Assembly (NCBI GenBank): GCA_001603415.1
Contig: LUYY01000111.1
Location: 1-16,034, forward strand
Direction: 5' to 3'
DNA length: 16,034 nucleotides
Source: Bacteroidales bacterium Bact_07
Lineage (GTDB): Bacteria > Bacteroidota > Bacteroidia > Bacteroidales > Tenuifilaceae
This document shows, piece by piece, positions 13,855-16,034 of this stretch. A model generated the notes under the pieces. It ran no database searches, was not told where the DNA came from, and saw nothing but the letters and a program-made list of their open reading frames with translations. Each line of letters begins with the position of its first letter. Position 1 is the stretch's first letter. A program made the translations under genes and the position numbers.

Positions 13855-16034
13855 TTAGAGTATGGTTAACTCATTCATGATATACTTTGATTCACCGAAC
13901 TTATCGATAATAAATAATACATACCTAATATCAACCACAATGGTTCGTTGGGTTTGGGGTTCATACATAAAATCGCATGCCATTGCCTCGGCATTTCCAT
14001 CAAAGGCTATTCCTATTAAGTTTCCATTGGCATCGAGTACTCCGCTACCTGAATTGCCTCCGGTAATATCATTATCGGTAAGGAAACAAACAGGCATTAC
14101 GCCATCCTTACCATAAGGGCCATAATCCTTTCGTTCCCATAGCTTCCTAAGCTTTGAAGGCACTTTGAACACGTCAGAGTTAGGATCATCCTTTTCCATT
14201 ACACCATCAAGGGTAGTAAATGGTTTATAAACCATACCATCAGTTGGTCGATAGCCGCGAACTCGGCCATAGGTTAATCGAGGGGTAGAATTGGCATCAG
14301 GGTATAAAAGCTTACCCTTGTTCATTTCCATAATTCCCTTGGTATAGAGTTGCATTGCCCTGTTATAGTTTTGCTGTGCCTCGTACATGGAGTTGTATAT
14401 GGAATCCCAAAGCATATCGTAGTTATGGTAAAGAATGAAGAGCGGATCCTTTACTAATGAATCCAAGTAGGGTCTTTTAATCAATTTCTTTAGATTTTCA
14501 GGCGAGGTGAAGTAGGATTTCTCATAGAATGCCCTTATATAGTAAGGGTAAGAAGTACTAATATCTTCAACTTTTTTAATGGCATTAAGCATTCCCAAAT
14601 TATTGAATTCACCGCTATTGTTTAGCAGTGCGCCAAATGCAATTGAGTAAAGCTGAACATCGGGGTAAATATGGTATTTTTCAAAAATTTGAGGTATTCG
14701 CTTTTCAAGTAGTTTAGCCTCATGGCGAATGTAATCCCTTTTAAAACTTAGTCGACTGAAGGGTTTACCCTGCATGATGATTGCGGAAACAAAATCGTTG
14801 CATGCGGTAACATTTTTATATACATCCACAGGGTAAAACGATAGGGCCGAAATGGCTCCCTCAAGTTCCTCCCAGCGATTTTGAGTTACAGTTTGGTAGT
14901 AATTATCCAATACAGGGATACTGGTAACATACCGGCTGTAAAGGAAAGGATTGGTGTTAGCCCATGCCTTCAAGCTATCCTCTCGCGCTGCAAGGCGTTC
15001 AACAACGTTATACTTATACATCGATTCGGCTTGCCAAACATCCTTTTGGTAAAAGTTTACAAGATAATCGTGTTTATCGGTATAGTTTACCTTAATGGCA
15101 GGATCGGTTTGTTGTGCTTTTTTAATGGCGCTAATCATTTCGCCCCAAACTGTTCTTTTAAAATTGGCAACCACCTCACGGTTAAATAAGGCCTCGTACG
15201 ACGATGCGTAACGGTGAGTTCGTCCAGGAAAACCAATTATCATTGCAAAATCTCCTTCCTGAACCCCTTGCAGGTTAATTTTTAGGTAATTCTTCGATTT
15301 TAGAGGTATGTTTTTAGGGCTATAATCAGCAGGTTTGCCGTCGGGTGAGGTGTAAATGCGGAATATGCAAAAGTCGCCAGTATGGCGAGGCCAGTGCCAG
15401 TTGTCCACATCGCCACCAAAATTGCCTATTGATGCAGGGGGAACACCAACCAATCGAACATCACGGTAACGCTCATAACGGAACATGTAAAACTCGTTGT
15501 AATTGAAGAACGGCCTTACCACCACATGATACCCGCTTTTTGTTTCAATAGAATCCTGAATATGTTGCATTTTCTGGTTTATTGCCTCAAAGTATTCCCT
15601 GTTAGGTAACGATGGGCTAATGCCAGCTAAAACATCGGAAGTAATATCGGTAATATCAACCAAAATAAGAGCTGTCTTACCCTGAGCGGGCAACTCCTCA
15701 GCCAACGACTTTGCCCAGTAACCATTCTCAAGCAAGTTGTTGCTTACCGTGCTTAAATTTTGAACCGCATCAACACCGCAATGGTGATTGGTAAAGAAAA
15801 GCCCGTTGGGCGAAACCAACTCGGCACTACAACCACCATCATCGAATTGAACAATAGCGTCTTTCAAACTCGATTTGTTGACACTATAAATATCTTCAGC
15901 TGATAGTTTTAAACCCAATGCTTGCATTGCCGAAATATTCTTACCTATAAGGTTTAGCATCCACATACCCTCATCGGCAAAGGCATTAGGTAGAAAAGAC
16001 AAAACTAAAAGCCAAGTAATTATGTTCTTTAATG
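13855..16034 (-). CDS. S46 family dipeptidyl-peptidase (DPP7-like), 5' end truncated by the window edge
   Basis: This periplasmic serine peptidase removes dipeptides from the N-terminus of oligopeptides; S46 is typical of Bacteroidota. Numbered from a TTG at 16002 (the true start is further upstream), the chymotrypsin-like triad is His73/74 in TNHHCG, Asp210 in HTGDF, and Ser651 in GGNSGSG. The paired Cys58 and Cys75 are also conserved. The residue 18 after the catalytic serine, which sets P1 preference, is glycine (FDGN, Gly669). From memory of DPP7 versus DPP11, this favours DPP7-like hydrophobic specificity rather than the Asp/Glu preference linked to arginine. The frame stays open from 16002 to the window end and encodes most of a signal peptide (LKNIITWLLVLSFLPNAFA, cleaved before DEG), so the start codon lies just beyond 16034. 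The gene converges on the OsmC-family gene. Confidence 0.93.
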   Translation of the reverse strand, partial: LKNIITWLLVLSFLPNAFADEGMWMLNLIGKNISAMQALGLKLSAEDIYSVNKSSLKDAIVQFDDGGCSAELVSPNGLFFTNHHCGVDAVQNLSTVSNNLLENGYWAKSLAEELPAQGKTALILVDITDITSDVLAGISPSLPNREYFEAINQKMQHIQDSIETKSGYHVVVRPFFNYNEFYMFRYERYRDVRLVGVPPASIGNFGGDVDNWHWPRHTGDFCIFRIYTSPDGKPADYSPKNIPLKSKNYLKINLQGVQEGDFAMIIGFPGRTHRYASSYEALFNREVVANFKRTVWGEMISAIKKAQQTDPAIKVNYTDKHDYLVNFYQKDVWQAESMYKYNVVERLAAREDSLKAWANTNPFLYSRYVTSIPVLDNYYQTVTQNRWEELEGAISALSFYPVDVYKNVTACNDFVSAIIMQGKPFSRLSFKRDYIRHEAKLLEKRIPQIFEKYHIYPDVQLYSIAFGALLNNSGEFNNLGMLNAIKKVEDISTSYPYYIRAFYEKSYFTSPENLKKLIKRPYLDSLVKDPLFILYHNYDMLWDSIYNSMYEAQQNYNRAMQLYTKGIMEMNKGKLLYPDANSTPRLTYGRVRGYRPTDGMVYKPFTTLDGVMEKDDPNSDVFKVPSKLRKLWERKDYGPYGKDGVMPVCFLTDNDITGGNSGSGVLDANGNLIGIAFDGNAEAMACDFMYEPQTQRTIVVDIRYVLFIIDKFGESKYIMNELTIL

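Noticed and set aside
1..16034. CRISPR arrays, tRNA/rRNA genes, insertion sequences, prophage or defence genes
   Set aside because: I looked for regular repeats, transposase motifs, terminal inverted repeats and RNA-gene signatures and saw none. Intergenic gaps are all below 300 bp.

Overview
The window comes from a member of the Bacteroidota, most likely class Bacteroidia. The large secreted protease at 9750 ends in a type IX secretion (T9SS) type A sorting domain. There is a two-component sensor with Reg_prop and Y_Y_Y domains, a VTC/DUF4956 gene pair and an S46 dipeptidyl-peptidase. Several upstream regions carry the Bacteroidota -7 promoter box (TAnnTTTG) rather than sigma-70 boxes, and leaders are A-rich with weak Shine-Dalgarno signals. 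Base composition is moderately AT-rich and even. I see no mobile element, tRNA, rRNA or CRISPR array. A rubredoxin and many peptidases suggest an anaerobic or microaerophilic peptide user.

Layout, left to right. A cytosolic M20C dipeptidase (pepD-like, +) ends at a strong, probably bidirectional hairpin and converges on a rubredoxin gene (-). Only 50 bp separate the rubredoxin start from a divergent, tightly packed three-gene operon (+): a small exported protein with YD/MORN-like repeats, a VTC-domain protein and a DUF4956 membrane protein. The last of these overlaps tail-to-tail by 4 bp with a SiaC-family (DUF1987) regulator (-). Then come a C1B exported cysteine aminopeptidase (-) with its own terminator, and a two-gene signalling unit (-): a LytTR response regulator followed 6 bp later by a 1082-residue Reg_prop/Y_Y_Y/HisKA sensor kinase.

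A 260-bp spacer separates the response-regulator gene from a divergent 1137-residue M6 metalloprotease (+) with Fn3, jellyroll, GEVED and T9SS sorting domains. After a terminator come an OsmC-family protein (+), a second strong bidirectional terminator, and a convergent S46 dipeptidyl-peptidase (-). The S46 5' end runs off the right edge of the window.

Four of the genes form a plausible peptide-processing chain from outside to inside: surface or secreted M6 endoprotease, periplasmic S46 dipeptidyl-peptidase, exported C1B aminopeptidase and cytosolic PepD. The LytTR/HisKA pair sits between two of them and could regulate them, but that is inference from position. The least understood parts are the repeat protein/VTC/DUF4956 operon, the SiaC homologue with no visible partners, and the pairing of a HisKA-type periplasmic-sensing kinase with a LytTR regulator. 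Most of the window is otherwise ordinary core-like Bacteroidota sequence. I found no clear evidence of a wholly new defence or mobile system.
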